From RBC074 sp964470555 (GTDB taxonomy: Bacteria; Acidobacteriota; Blastocatellia; RBC074), in the NCBI GenBank assembly GCA_964470555.1, contig CAYYDG010000001.1, positions 310,001-374,000 of the forward strand: 64,000 nt of DNA, read 5' to 3'. How positions within the stretch are numbered: the first letter of the stretch is position 1; the number at the start of each line of letters is the position of its first letter. The position numbers and the translations under genes are program-made. The notes under the pieces are model-generated. The model did no database searches, had not been told where the DNA came from, and saw only the letters and a program-made list of their open reading frames with translations. Below are positions 7,191 to 18,400 of the stretch, one piece after another.

Positions 7191-9572
7191 ATGGGTGACG
7201 TTGAAATGAAAGAAGCGCAACCCCTGACCGCGGAAGAAGTGCGGCTGATGAATGCATACTGGCGCGCTGCAAACTATCTCTCGGTCGGGCAGATTTACTT
7301 GTCCGACAATGCACTGCTGCGCGAGCCGCTGAGGATTGAGCACGTAAAGCGCAGGCTGCTCGGTCACTGGGGAACGACGCCGGGGCTGAATTTTATTTAT
7401 GTCCACCTCAATCGCCTGATCAAAAAGCATGACCTGAACGTGATTTACGTCTGTGGCCCCGGCCACGGCGGCCCTGGCATGGTTGCCAATACGTATCTGG
7501 AAGGAACCTATAGCGAGTTTTACCCGAACGTCTCGCAGGACGCGGAAGGGACAGGTAGGCTCTTCACACAATTCTCATTTCCCGGCGGCATCCCCAGCCA
7601 CGCTTCTCCTGAGACTCCTGGCTCGATCAATGAAGGCGGCGAACTGGGTTACTCGCTGATGCACGCTTACGGCGCGGTCTTCGACAATCCCGGTTTACTG
7701 GCGGCTTGTGCCATCGGTGACGGTGAAGCGGAGACCGGGCCGCTGGCTACCAGTTGGCACTCCAACAAATTCCTGAATCCGGTGCATGACGGAGCCGTCC
7801 TGCCCGTCCTGCACTTAAATGGCTACAAGATCGCCAATCCGACTGTGCTGGCGCGGTTGAGCGACGAAGAACTCGCGAGCCTCCTGACCGGCTACGGTCA
7901 CAAACCGTACTTCGTCGTGGGCGACGATCCCGAAGCGATGCATCAATTGATGGCCGGAACGCTTGACGCCGTGCTAGCTGAGATTCAAACGATTCAGCGC
8001 GAGGCGCGTGAAAACGGCTTCGCTAAACGTCCACAGTGGCCGATGATTGTGCTTCGCTCGCCGAAAGGGTGGACAGGGCCAAAAGAGGTCGACGGTTTAC
8101 CGACTGAAAATTCGTTCCGCTCACACCAAGTCCCGTTAGCGGAGTTGGCAAGCAAGCCTGAACATCTGAGGATGCTGGAAGAGTGGCTGCGGAGCTACAA
8201 GCCCGAAGAACTCTTCGATGAGAACGGAAAATTGATGGCGGAATTGGCTGAGTTGGCCCCGAAGGGCGAGCGCCGCATGGGAGCCAATCCTCATGCTAAC
8301 GGCGGGCTTCTGCTCAGAGATTTGAAGATGCCGGATTTCCGCGATTACGCAGTTGACGTTCCCAAACCGGGAACGGTTGAGGCGGAGGCGACACGCGCGA
8401 TGGGACGCTTCTTGCGCGACGTGATGAAGCGCAACGCCGACAGCCGGAACTTTCGGGTGATGGGGCCGGACGAAACTGCCTCGAACCGTCTTAACGCTCT
8501 CTTTGAAGTGACGAACCGAGTCTTTACAGGCGCTACTTTGCCTGGGGATGACCATCTCTCGCCAGATGGCCGGGTGATGGAGATTTTGAGCGAGCACCTT
8601 TGTCAGGGCTGGCTTGAAGGCTACCTTCTGACAGGTCGTCACGGATTCTTCAACTGTTACGAAGCGTTCATCCATATCGTTGATTCGATGTTCAATCAGC
8701 ATGCCAAGTGGCTGAAGACTACGCGCCACATCCCTTGGCGTCGCCCGATTGCTTCGCTCAACTATCTGCTGACATCGCACGTCTGGCGGCAGGATCACAA
8801 CGGTTTCAGCCACCAGGACCCCGGCTTCATAGATCACGTCGTTAATAAAAAGGCGGAAGTCGTCCGGGTTTATCTTCCGCCCGACGCCAATACACTGCTT
8901 TCCGTGACCGATCATTGTTTGCGGAGCCGCCACTATGTCAACGTGATCGTCGCTGGCAAACAGCCCGCTCATCAGTGGCTGGACATGGATGCGGCGATCA
9001 AACACAGCACCGCTGGCATAGGCATCTGGGAATGGGCGAGCAATGATCAGGGTGCGGAGCCGGATGTGGTGATGGCCTGCGCCGGAGACATTCCGACGCT
9101 TGAAACGCTCGCCGCTGTGGATATTCTTCGCCAGCAATTCCCTGATTTGAAGATTCGGGTAATCAATGTGGTTGATTTGATGACGCTCCAACCCGCGAGC
9201 GAACATCCGCACGGCTTATCTGACAAAGATTTCGATTCTCTCTTCACGACCGACAAGCCGATCATCTTCGCCTTTCATGGCTATCCGTGGCTGATTCACC
9301 GGCTGACCTACCGGCGGACAAACCACAAGAATCTTCATGTGCGCGGATACAAAGAGGAGGGCACAACCACCACACCCTTCGACATGACGGTGCTGAACGA
9401 TCTCGACCGCTTCCACCTTGCTATAGACGTGATTGATCGTGTCGCGCAATTGGGAGCCAGAGTCGCGCACATCAAGCAGGCGATGCGCGATAAGCTGATC
9501 GAACATCAATATTATATTCGCCAACACGGTGATGACCTGCCTGAGATCCGCGACTGGAAATGGCCTTATTAA
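7191..9572 (+). CDS. xfp: Phosphoketolase (xylulose-5-phosphate/fructose-6-phosphate)
   Basis: A 793-residue protein, the usual phosphoketolase length. It is a thiamin-diphosphate enzyme that splits xylulose-5-P or fructose-6-P with phosphate to acetyl-phosphate and an aldose phosphate. Recognisable family segments are YLSVGQIYL, GHWGTTPGLNFIY, CGPGHGGP, SFPGGIPSHASPETPGSI, the TPP-binding GDGEAETGPLA and, near the C-terminus, DLPEIRDWKWPY. It lies 8 bases after the VWFA gene, so it may belong to the same transcript. It is the last intact gene before the tRNA-Pro junction. No acetate kinase is seen nearby. Confidence 0.95.
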   Translation: MGDVEMKEAQPLTAEEVRLMNAYWRAANYLSVGQIYLSDNALLREPLRIEHVKRRLLGHWGTTPGLNFIYVHLNRLIKKHDLNVIYVCGPGHGGPGMVANTYLEGTYSEFYPNVSQDAEGTGRLFTQFSFPGGIPSHASPETPGSINEGGELGYSLMHAYGAVFDNPGLLAACAIGDGEAETGPLATSWHSNKFLNPVHDGAVLPVLHLNGYKIANPTVLARLSDEELASLLTGYGHKPYFVVGDDPEAMHQLMAGTLDAVLAEIQTIQREARENGFAKRPQWPMIVLRSPKGWTGPKEVDGLPTENSFRSHQVPLAELASKPEHLRMLEEWLRSYKPEELFDENGKLMAELAELAPKGERRMGANPHANGGLLLRDLKMPDFRDYAVDVPKPGTVEAEATRAMGRFLRDVMKRNADSRNFRVMGPDETASNRLNALFEVTNRVFTGATLPGDDHLSPDGRVMEILSEHLCQGWLEGYLLTGRHGFFNCYEAFIHIVDSMFNQHAKWLKTTRHIPWRRPIASLNYLLTSHVWRQDHNGFSHQDPGFIDHVVNKKAEVVRVYLPPDANTLLSVTDHCLRSRHYVNVIVAGKQPAHQWLDMDAAIKHSTAGIGIWEWASNDQGAEPDVVMACAGDIPTLETLAAVDILRQQFPDLKIRVINVVDLMTLQPASEHPHGLSDKDFDSLFTTDKPIIFAFHGYPWLIHRLTYRRTNHKNLHVRGYKEEGTTTTPFDMTVLNDLDRFHLAIDVIDRVAQLGARVAHIKQAMRDKLIEHQYYIRQHGDDLPEIRDWKWPY

Positions 9573-9832
9573 AGTTGGCACGTGAGAACATCTGCTCGCA
9601 ATCAAGCTGAGGCTGTGGATGGTTGAGTACGTGGAACAAAAGACCGGGAAACCTGTTTCGACAGCGATCAGCACAGCGGGAACAACTGGTTCGGTGCTGT
9701 GGTTATCAGCAGCGTTTCTGTTCACTGCTTTTGCATTGCCGGAAAATATACAGATGAATCCCAATGTGTCCGCAAATGTGTCCGCAAAGCAGAACAGGCA
9801 TCCTGAAGATGCCTGTAAATCATTGAAAAAAA
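9573..9832 (+). other. Junction region, possible remnant of a tyrosine recombinase 3' end
   Basis: No complete gene is present. A plus-strand frame (9619 onward) contains a VSANVSA-type tail, from a tandem TGTCCGCAAA (9769-9789), just before the tRNA 3' end. In my memory this resembles C-termini of integrases whose genes abut tRNA attachment sites, but the fragment is far too short for a firm call. Beyond 9833 the frame simply translates the tRNA antisense. The short hairpin GGCATC...GATGCC (9798-9813) is also present. Confidence 0.3.
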
Positions 9833-9909
<77 letters not shown>

Positions 9910-9925
9910 TTAAATCATCGGTAAA

Positions 9926-10444
9926 TCAATGCTCAAGCTGGCTTTTTGGTTGGCCTGATTGAACGGCGGCAGTTGTAACATCGCGGTTGAGGGTTGTCAA
10001 TAAATCCTCCGCCATCAATCGCAACCGCTTCAGTGTGTCGCGGGACAATCGTGAACTCGAAGGCGGATTCGGCGGTTGCGGAGGTTCTGTTGGCGGTGTG
10101 CCTCCGAAATCCGCACCAAAATCGCTGGCTGTTGCGCCCGGAGGAACGATTTTCAGACGTGCTGTTCCGCCGCGACTTTCGCTGGAAAGTTTGCGTTTGG
10201 CCCCGGCGATGGTGAAGCCTTCTTCGTACAGCAATTGTTTGATGCGCATCGCCATTTCAACATCGCGGCGGCGATAGTTGCGCTGGCCCGAAGGGTTTTT
10301 CTGCGGTTGCAGCATAGGAAATTCCGTCTCCCAATAACGCAGCACGTGCGCCTGCACCCCGACGATGTCGCAAACTTCCCCGATCTTGAAGAAGAGCTTA
10401 TCCGGTATTTCGGAAGCCTCTTGCTGCATTGCTTTGAAAGACAT
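9926..10444 (-). CDS. MerR-family transcriptional regulator
   Basis: A 172-residue protein if begun at the ATG at 10444. An upstream in-frame TTG at 10519 is less likely. The winged helix is clear: LFFKIGEVCDIVGVQAHVLRYWE, SGQRNYRRRDVEMAMRIKQLL and EEGFTIAGAKRKL. A Pro-rich linker (PPTEPPQPPNPP) and a short helix follow. There is no large effector domain and no conserved metal-binding cysteines. This type is common in many phyla as a small MerR protein of unknown target. It sits 82 bases downstream of the four-gene operon and 16 bases from the tRNA. Confidence 0.85.
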   Translation of the reverse strand: MSFKAMQQEASEIPDKLFFKIGEVCDIVGVQAHVLRYWETEFPMLQPQKNPSGQRNYRRRDVEMAMRIKQLLYEEGFTIAGAKRKLSSESRGGTARLKIVPPGATASDFGADFGGTPPTEPPQPPNPPSSSRLSRDTLKRLRLMAEDLLTTLNRDVTTAAVQSGQPKSQLEH

Positions 10445-10526
10445 GTGACTGCTTTTGAACCCCTGAACTTGAATTTGCGCGTTGAAATTTATCGGCACAG
10501 CTATGTTACGAACAGGCAAGAAAATG

Positions 10527-12455
10527 TCAACGAATGGTTGTCATGAAATTCATGCTAACTTCTTCGCGCAATCGCCCTTCCGTGTAAGCGCGCTGGATGC
10601 GAACTTCATTCATCGGCGCAACCACGTCCAGCAAGCCCGCCAGTTCGCCCGAAAAAAATTCCAATGACGGCTTGCCGCTTTCGTCGCCGGAACGTTGTTG
10701 CCAATAAGCCTTGGCCTGTGGCGATTCCAGACGCGCGAAGATTTGATCGAACGCTTCGGCTCGTTGATCGAATCGAATCACCGTCAAATCATGAAACGGT
10801 TTCTTCATCGCTTCTCGACCATCGGTTCGATTGGTCGTCATCAAAACGGCCAGCAACACAGGATTGTTCGACACGATCAAATTCCCATCACGAAGCCCGT
10901 ATCCTGCGCTTCGGCCAAGCATAGGCAATTCCATTTCGCGCCAGTTTATGCCCTGCTCTGTTCGGGTTTTCCATTCAAATCTGCCGTGACTTCCCGCGAT
11001 CATCAATCGAGTTGCCGCCAGATCGGCAATCGCGCGTTCAACCGATGCTTTATCCAATGACGTTGGATTCTGCAACGCAATCACCGAAGCGCGCGCGAAT
11101 TCCGCAAACAACGGACCTTCGATGGCTTTGGGTTTGGCCAATCTGGCCGCCGCCACAGGTTTCGCCGCTTGCAACGCAGATTGCAATTGACGCGCAAAAC
11201 GCTGTTCGCCGGTTCGTCGTAACGCCAAATCGTCGGCGTCTTCTTCGCCTTTGACTTCATCAATTGTCGAATCGAATTTGTAATCGAGATACGCGTATCG
11301 GCTTTCGCCATAACTTTCGCCATCTTCCAACGAAACGCCGAAATCGCTCTCTCCGTAATGCTCCCAATTCACAGTGCGGCGTTTTTTGTTTGCCTTCGCT
11401 CGTTCGTCAAACAACGCGCCGCTAACCAATTGCGCAGTCGTATTGGCGTCATCGGCGATTGCCCGGAACTGAACGAACGGCGCATCAGCGGGCAGAATGT
11501 TCCATAAACGCTGAGCCAATTGCGGCGCGATGGTCGCTGAATACGACTTTCCATTGAGCAAAAATTCGCGTCGTTCGACCCAGTTCGTTTGCTCCAATTC
11601 CAGATCGAACATTCCGGCGCGAATGTTTTTCAATTCCGCCGCATCGCTCATCAACCAGTAATGCCGAAAATACCAATCGTCATTCAGCTTCGATTGAGCC
11701 ACCCAGACGGTGACGAAATGCGGCGTTACGGTTTTCGCCAATGCCTGGAAATCCGGCTCGTCGTTCAAACGATCTTTTTTTCGCGCTTGTCCTCGCCACT
11801 GTCTTTGATTGATGTTGGCCACAACGCGCAACAGCAACGATTCACTGGTGGCCAACACAAACCGCCCTTTGACGCTGGCAAAAGCGATATGCTGTTTTTG
11901 ACGCCCGCGATCCACTTCGACATCGCGCAGGTAATAAGTCGTGCCATCCGGCAATTCCACGGCGTCAAAGTTGTCCTTGCCCTGAAAGAATCGGCAAGCT
12001 TCGAACGTGGCTTCGCTCATCGGCGCAATCAACACCAAATCCAATTTGCCTATGTCATAAACGGCGATGGCGGCTTGATTGTCGGCAACGCTGCTCAACG
12101 AGGTCAGGTCGAGCGGAAAACTCGCCGCCGCATTGAACTCTTCCCAACGCGCCAGCAACTTCATCGCCAGATGGCGCGATTGCATCTGCTGAAAATTGAC
12201 GCTGTTCAGGTAACGATCCTTCAACTGCGATTCGTTCCATTGCGCCAGCAAACCGGGCAAGTCTTTGAATTGCGCGTAAACCAATGCGCCGCGCGGAAAG
12301 TCCGCCGCCAGCGCGAAATTCTTGTCCGCGCGTTGAGCCGACACGGCGCTGACAATCACACCAACCAGAATAAGCGCCAACAACAACACCACAACCAGCA
12401 ACGCGCGTTTGCCGATTTGTCGCAATTCGTTTTTCGACATGACGTTTGAAAACAT
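10527..12455 (-). CDS. Membrane-anchored DUF3352-like protein (last gene of VIT/TPR operon)
   Basis: A 642-residue protein with an N-terminal helix (about 17-40) and then a large extracytoplasmic part. The opening after the helix (ADFPRGALVYAQFKDLPGLL) and later segments such as LVLIAPMSEATFEACRFF and FVLATSESLLLRVV resemble DUF3352 proteins, whose function is unknown. A charged acidic stretch lies near the middle (EDGESYGESRYAYLDYKF). The start is secure: AGGAGGGGAACG precedes the ATG. It begins 12 bases after the giant TPR gene and is almost surely co-transcribed with it. Confidence 0.6.
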   Translation of the reverse strand: MFSNVMSKNELRQIGKRALLVVVLLLALILVGVIVSAVSAQRADKNFALAADFPRGALVYAQFKDLPGLLAQWNESQLKDRYLNSVNFQQMQSRHLAMKLLARWEEFNAAASFPLDLTSLSSVADNQAAIAVYDIGKLDLVLIAPMSEATFEACRFFQGKDNFDAVELPDGTTYYLRDVEVDRGRQKQHIAFASVKGRFVLATSESLLLRVVANINQRQWRGQARKKDRLNDEPDFQALAKTVTPHFVTVWVAQSKLNDDWYFRHYWLMSDAAELKNIRAGMFDLELEQTNWVERREFLLNGKSYSATIAPQLAQRLWNILPADAPFVQFRAIADDANTTAQLVSGALFDERAKANKKRRTVNWEHYGESDFGVSLEDGESYGESRYAYLDYKFDSTIDEVKGEEDADDLALRRTGEQRFARQLQSALQAAKPVAAARLAKPKAIEGPLFAEFARASVIALQNPTSLDKASVERAIADLAATRLMIAGSHGRFEWKTRTEQGINWREMELPMLGRSAGYGLRDGNLIVSNNPVLLAVLMTTNRTDGREAMKKPFHDLTVIRFDQRAEAFDQIFARLESPQAKAYWQQRSGDESGKPSLEFFSGELAGLLDVVAPMNEVRIQRAYTEGRLREEVSMNFMTTIR

Positions 12456-12467
12456 CGTTCCCCTCCT

Positions 12468-15400
12468 TCAGCGAGCGACCACAGGCCGTTCATCAACTGT
12501 CAGCGGCCAGCCGCGTTTATTCAATTTTTCCTTCTGCCTGGATTTCAACTGCTCAATGCGCGATTCCGCACGGCGGCGTTCGTCAGCATTGAGCGCATTC
12601 AGCCGAGCGCGTTCAAAATCCGCGGCCTTGTCGAAATCGCCAATTTGCTCAGCCGATGCCGAAAGCATCGCCAGCAATTCCAGTTGAGATTTGCGTTGTC
12701 GTTCATCCGCGCGAACGATCAAAGTTTGAAACTTATGGGAAGTCGCCGCCTCAACGACAGCCGTCGCCGTGCTTCGCAATCGTTCATCAACGGCGGCAAC
12801 TTTCAGCGCCGCGCGCGGCTGGCCGAGTCGCGCATAAAGTCGCGTCATTTGCCAGCGCAATTCGTCTTCGTCAGCGCTGAACGCTGCCAATGCTGACGAA
12901 TCCGACGACGAAACCAATGCAGCGGCAAATTCGCTCAACGCATCTCGTTCACGCCCCGCGCGTTTCAGCATCAATGCGCGCAACGCTTTCAACTGAGCGC
13001 TCGGCAAATCCATCGTCGCGTTCAACGACCTTGCCGCGTCATCTGCTTGTCCGCGATTCGCCAGCGACAATGCACCCAGCGCCGCTGCCGCTTCACGATC
13101 CTGACTGCCGGACGCGAGCAACGACTGCCACAACTCATCGCGCTTGCCTGCGATTTCTGGCACGATCCACAACGCCGTCCAACGTGTTTGCCGAGCGATT
13201 CGTCGTTCGGCGATCAATCCGGCCAGCAACTTCACGGCTTCGGCTTCGCGGTTGTTCGCCGCCAGCAATCGCGCCAGTTCCAATCGGCAAACGCTGTCTT
13301 CCGGCGAAAGCTCCAACAGGCTTTGGCGATATTCAATCGCCGCGGCGAATTCTCCGAACTCCGCTGCGGTTTCCGCCGCCAGTCGCAAAGAAGTCAGCCA
13401 GGTCAATTGATTGATCGTCGCTGGCGTTTCAATTCCCGCGGAATCAACTATGCGCGCTTTCACAAACGGCAACACCATCAATTCAGCCAACGCCTCGTTT
13501 CGCTCCGCAAACGAAGCCGCGCCATTCATCAATCGCAACAGTTTCAGCCCAGTCGCCGAATCGTTTTTGGCAAACGCCAGCCTCGCCAGGCCTATGAACG
13601 TAGCTTCGGTCAATTGCTCCAATGCGAGCTGGCGTTCGTAAGCCGCGCGCAATACTTCGTCAGCTTCTGTCTGCCGCTGTTCGCTGCGCAACATTTCCAC
13701 AGCCTGATTCAATCGTTCCAGATTCGGCGCGGAAACCGTTTCCAGTTTGTCGTTGACTTCAACGCCGACGAATCGTTTGATCCCTGCAATCGCCTGAGGT
13801 AATCGTCCGGCGCGAACATCCAGTCGCAATTTGGCCAGCCGCAACCAACCTGGACGCGCAAACTTTCCTTTGAATTGTTGTTCGATGGCAGTAACCAATC
13901 GGACGGCATCAGTATCTTTGCGTTCGGCAATCAGCATTTCGAGATATTGTTTTTGCCAACCCAATCGTGCCGGTTCCTGATCCGCGAACTGCGCGCCGAC
14001 GGCGTGGTCATGAGCTTCTTCGATTTCTTCCAGACTCCAGGTCGGATGCCTTCTCAGCCGATCTTCAAAGTCAAAATCCGAAATGTAATTGGAAATGCCC
14101 GCCGTTCGTTTAATCAGTAACTCGTAAAACGGCGCAAGCTGAGCGCGTGGCAGCAGGGATTCGCGCACGATCATTTCCGACAGCAAGGTGTCACGAGGAA
14201 CTGACTCGGCAATCTGTCGAAGGAATGTCGCTTTCTCGCGGTCATTTTTCTCAAAAGAATCCGCCAACGCGCGAATCAATGGTTTCAATGATTCAAACGC
14301 TTTTTCGGCCTGACCACCGCCCTGCCAGGCGAGAAGCGGCTGCAACTGCGCGCGAGCTTCAGCCTGCAACCGATGCTTGCTGAGCGTTTGCAGGTAAAGC
14401 AGTTCGTCTTCGACAGAAACGGTTTTCCCTTCCAGAATTTTCGCCCAATTTTCATGGGCGTTTTGCGCTTTGCCCATCTCAAAATACGCCGATCCCATAT
14501 CCGCCCAAACCGGTTTGTTCAAAGCGTTGTTTTCGCCCCGCAATTCAACCGCAAGCTGCAAATGTTCCAGCGCCTGTGCGGGCTGTTTTTGCTCCAACAA
14601 CCATTGGCCAAGCCTGTGTTGTTCAGCGGCGTCCTGTGGTTTGCGCTCCAGCATTGCGGGCAAAAATCGGTTGCTGCGTGGCCGTCCGGTTTCGGTCAGC
14701 GACAACCAGCGCCCATAACTTTCCGCCAACGCAAACCAGTTGTCGCCGATCAATTCGCTGGACGAATCGGATTTGGCCGCCAGCATTTCGCCTATGGTTC
14801 GCCAACCGAGCGCGACAGTGAAAAAGGCTTCGTTCGATGCGTTCTGATCTCGCGCCGCCAAACTCAATTCCGCCTGCCGCGAGTTGTGCCAGGCGGTATT
14901 CATCGGCGCAGCCTGAATCGCCGCGCGCGCCAGTTGCAGTTCGTTGTTGCGCAGCAAAAAGTTGATCAGTCGAAAACGATGCGGCGTTTGTTGGGCGATG
15001 AGTTGTTGCAACTCGGCGCGCCCGGCTTCACCACGTTCCAACAACGCTTCAAAGTAACGATCCACCAGTGAAGACGTAGCGGAATGATTCATCCGCGCGC
15101 TTTGAAACTCCGCGCGCAACGCCGCCAGTTCGCGTTCGCCGTCTGCGGTCAACCGCGCGTATTCGGCAATCAACGTGCGATATTCCGTCGCGTTCAGCTT
15201 TTGCTGGTTCGCCAATTCCTGTTCGATCAATTCGACAATTCGAGTGTAAGCTCCACGCTCGGAATAAAAATTGATCAGCGTCATCAAACGGTCTCGATAA
15301 ATGGATTCGTGATTCGCCGTCGTCGCCGGGGCAAGTTTCGCCGCCGAATCTTTGCGCGCGATCAAAATGCGTTCGGCCAGATCGTTGAAACCGGCGCGGT

Positions 15401-18400
15401 AACTCAAATTCAACAACACCGCCTGAGCGCCGTCGGCTTCGGCTGTCGTGCCGCCAGTTGAAACCCATTGCTGCACGTCACGATGCAGCGCAGCCAGTTC
15501 GCCGCCTGTGCCAAATTCACTGGCAACTTTGCCGACCGATTCCGGCAACGCACGATCAAATGTTTCCAGCAACCTGCGAGCTTTGCCCGCCAGCAAATTG
15601 TCCGAACTTGCAGAATCACGGCGAATGCGTTCGCGCACTTCCCACAATCGGCGCGCGATTCGATCCAGTGGTTCTTCATCGCGCAACGCCGAAACATATC
15701 CGCTCAATTCGTAAGCGCTCAGTTCATGTTTGTAGAAATCCTTTGAGAACGTATCGAAAGCCTTCCGATAAGTTTCAATTGCCTTCGCACGCTCACTACG
15801 CGACAGAACGGAGGCTTCAGAAAATTGTTCGCTGAGCGTTTTCGGTTTCGGTTTTTCAACCGGCAACCTGGCGCGCGTGGCCTCGGCTTCGCGCTTGCGA
15901 CCGGCTTTGTCGTAAACATCGGCCAGCAAACGAATGTATGCCGGATCGTCATTCGTGCGCTCCACGCAAAGCGCCAAAGCATCAATCGCCGTTTTGAACT
16001 CTTTTGCACGGACGGCCATCTCAGCCAGCCCGCGGTGCAGTTCGATCATTTCCGGCTGGTTGTGAATGGCCTGTCGCATTTGCGCGTTGGCGTTCGGCCA
16101 ATCGCGTTTTGCGTCGTACAACCGTGCCAGCACCAGATTCCATCGGTAATTTTTGAACGCCTGCGCAGAAGTCTTTTGGTAATACGCAATCATAGTGTCT
16201 GCTCCGCCATAACGTTTGGCGTATTCGATGGCGGTGTTGACCTTGGTTTCGTCTTCGGGATTGCGATTGATGATTTCGATGTGCTGTTCGATGGCGGAAT
16301 TGAAATCGCGCAATTGCGTGAACGCTTCAATCACCTGTTCGCGCAACTGCGCAATGGTCTGGCGCATTGCCAGATGATCCGTTTCCTGTTCTTTGACGGC
16401 GCGAATGGTCTGGCGATACCGCTCGCGCAAAGCGCCGGCTTTCGATTGGCGAACATACAGCTTCGACAATTCGCGGAACACATCCAGATTGGCCGGATTT
16501 TCGTCGTACAGCTTTTTCAGCGTGATTTCCGCCGCCGCCAATTGCCCGCGTTCGCTTTGCCGCGCGGCCAGTTTGCGGGCAAACACATATCGAAACCGCC
16601 CCTTGCTGCGTTGCGCGGCGCTGGCCAATAAACGCATGGATTGTTCGCGCTTGCCCAGCAACCAGTAATAATCCGCCGCTTCGGTCAACACGCCATAATT
16701 TGTCGGATGAGTTGCGATCAACTGGATGAGCGAAGCGGTTGCAGATTCTTTTCGTCCGCTGGCGACGGCGCGTTCGACCAATTGCAAACGATATGAAATT
16801 TTCTGTCGCTCCGTGCCGGCGACAACGGCCAATCGGCGCAGCGTCGCCAGTTCACCTGCGGCGTCTTCGTGTTCGCTGAACAGTTCTCTGGCATCTTCCA
16901 AAAACGCTGGCCAGTTGCTGTTGGCGATTTGCCGTTTGAGCAAGGGCGCGACATTCGGCCACTGCTCCAAATCCTGCATCAGAAACGCGTAGCCCAAAAC
17001 CATTCCGTCGCGTTGATCGGCGTTGCGCGTTCTACCCAATTGCGTGGCCAGCGCCTGTTGCAATTGTCTTTGTCCGTCTTTGCGAGCAGACAGTGTTTTC
17101 AATCGCGATTTCGTTCGCCGGTAATTCGGCGAATGCACGTGCAGGCCTTTGACGTATTCGGCCAGAGCTTCACCGGGTTGATGTCTGGCTTCGAGCAGCG
17201 CGGCGACTTGAAAAGCGTATAACGAATCGTCCTGTTTTTGCCGCCGGATGGTTTTCAAAACGCGCAGCGCGTCGTCGTACTGAAAATAATCCCAATACAC
17301 GGTTGCTGTTTCCAGATACGTCGCTTCGTCCCCCGCGCCAAGCTGTAACAGTCTTTCCCATTCAGTGGCAGCGCGTTTCATCTCTCCCAATTCGGCAAAC
17401 ACTTCTCCGGCGCGCGTGCGATGTCCAACGGATGAAGGCAGCGCATCAGCGGCAGCAAGCTGCAACTGCGCGCATTCCGCCAACGACCGTTGATCTTTCT
17501 GGCCAAACGAACGAGTGAAGGCGATCAATCGTTCGCTGAAATCCGGCGTGTTCGGATACAAACGGTTCAATTCGCGGTAAGCGTCCACGGCGTCTTCGAA
17601 GTTTGACAGCCACGCGGCGGAATCGGCGCGAAACATCTTGTAAACCGGGTTGTCGCGTTCGCGCGCAAGCGCTGCGTGTTGGCGCAATTTGCCTGCGCCG
17701 GACAAATGAGCCAAAAACCGTTGGCGAATTTCCACCGATTCAAAATAATGCTCGGCCAGCAAACGTCGCCAATCGTCCCACTGTTTATGACCGGCGTAAT
17801 AATCCAGCAGCCCACTGATAAAACGCTGATTGTGCGGAAATCGCTGGTGCGCTTGCAGGTGCAAACTCAAATACAGATTGGCATCGAACGCCGTCGCGTT
17901 GTCGTTCGCGCCTGTCTGGACGAAGCGGTTCAGATACTGTTCGATTTCTTTGTCATTCAACCGCCGGAGCAGTTCGCGCGAAAATCGTTCGAATTCCGAT
18001 TGACGGTTTTGCCGCAAATACCAACGCGCCAAACGATCCGTCCAAACTGTGGTGGGAAATCGCTGGATCGCCTGCTGGTAAACGCGCAACTGATCTTCCG
18101 CCAGGTTCGTCTGTCCCAACCATTGCAGCATCTGTTCATACAACCCTTGTTCGTCCGGGTACTTTTTGGCTTCGGCGGAATACAACGCCAGCACGTCGGC
18201 GACGCGATTGTCTTTCGTCAACGACGCAACGTAACGAAGCAGCACGATCAGGTAAGTTATTTCATCCGCCGGTTGTTTTTGCCGTGTCAGCGCAACCGTG
18301 CGAAATCGCTTGTAGCTGTAACGGTATCCGTCTGCGTCGCTGAGCGTGTCGTTGAGGCTGTAACCGTAATTGGTGTTCGGCGGATAAGCGCCCATCGCCG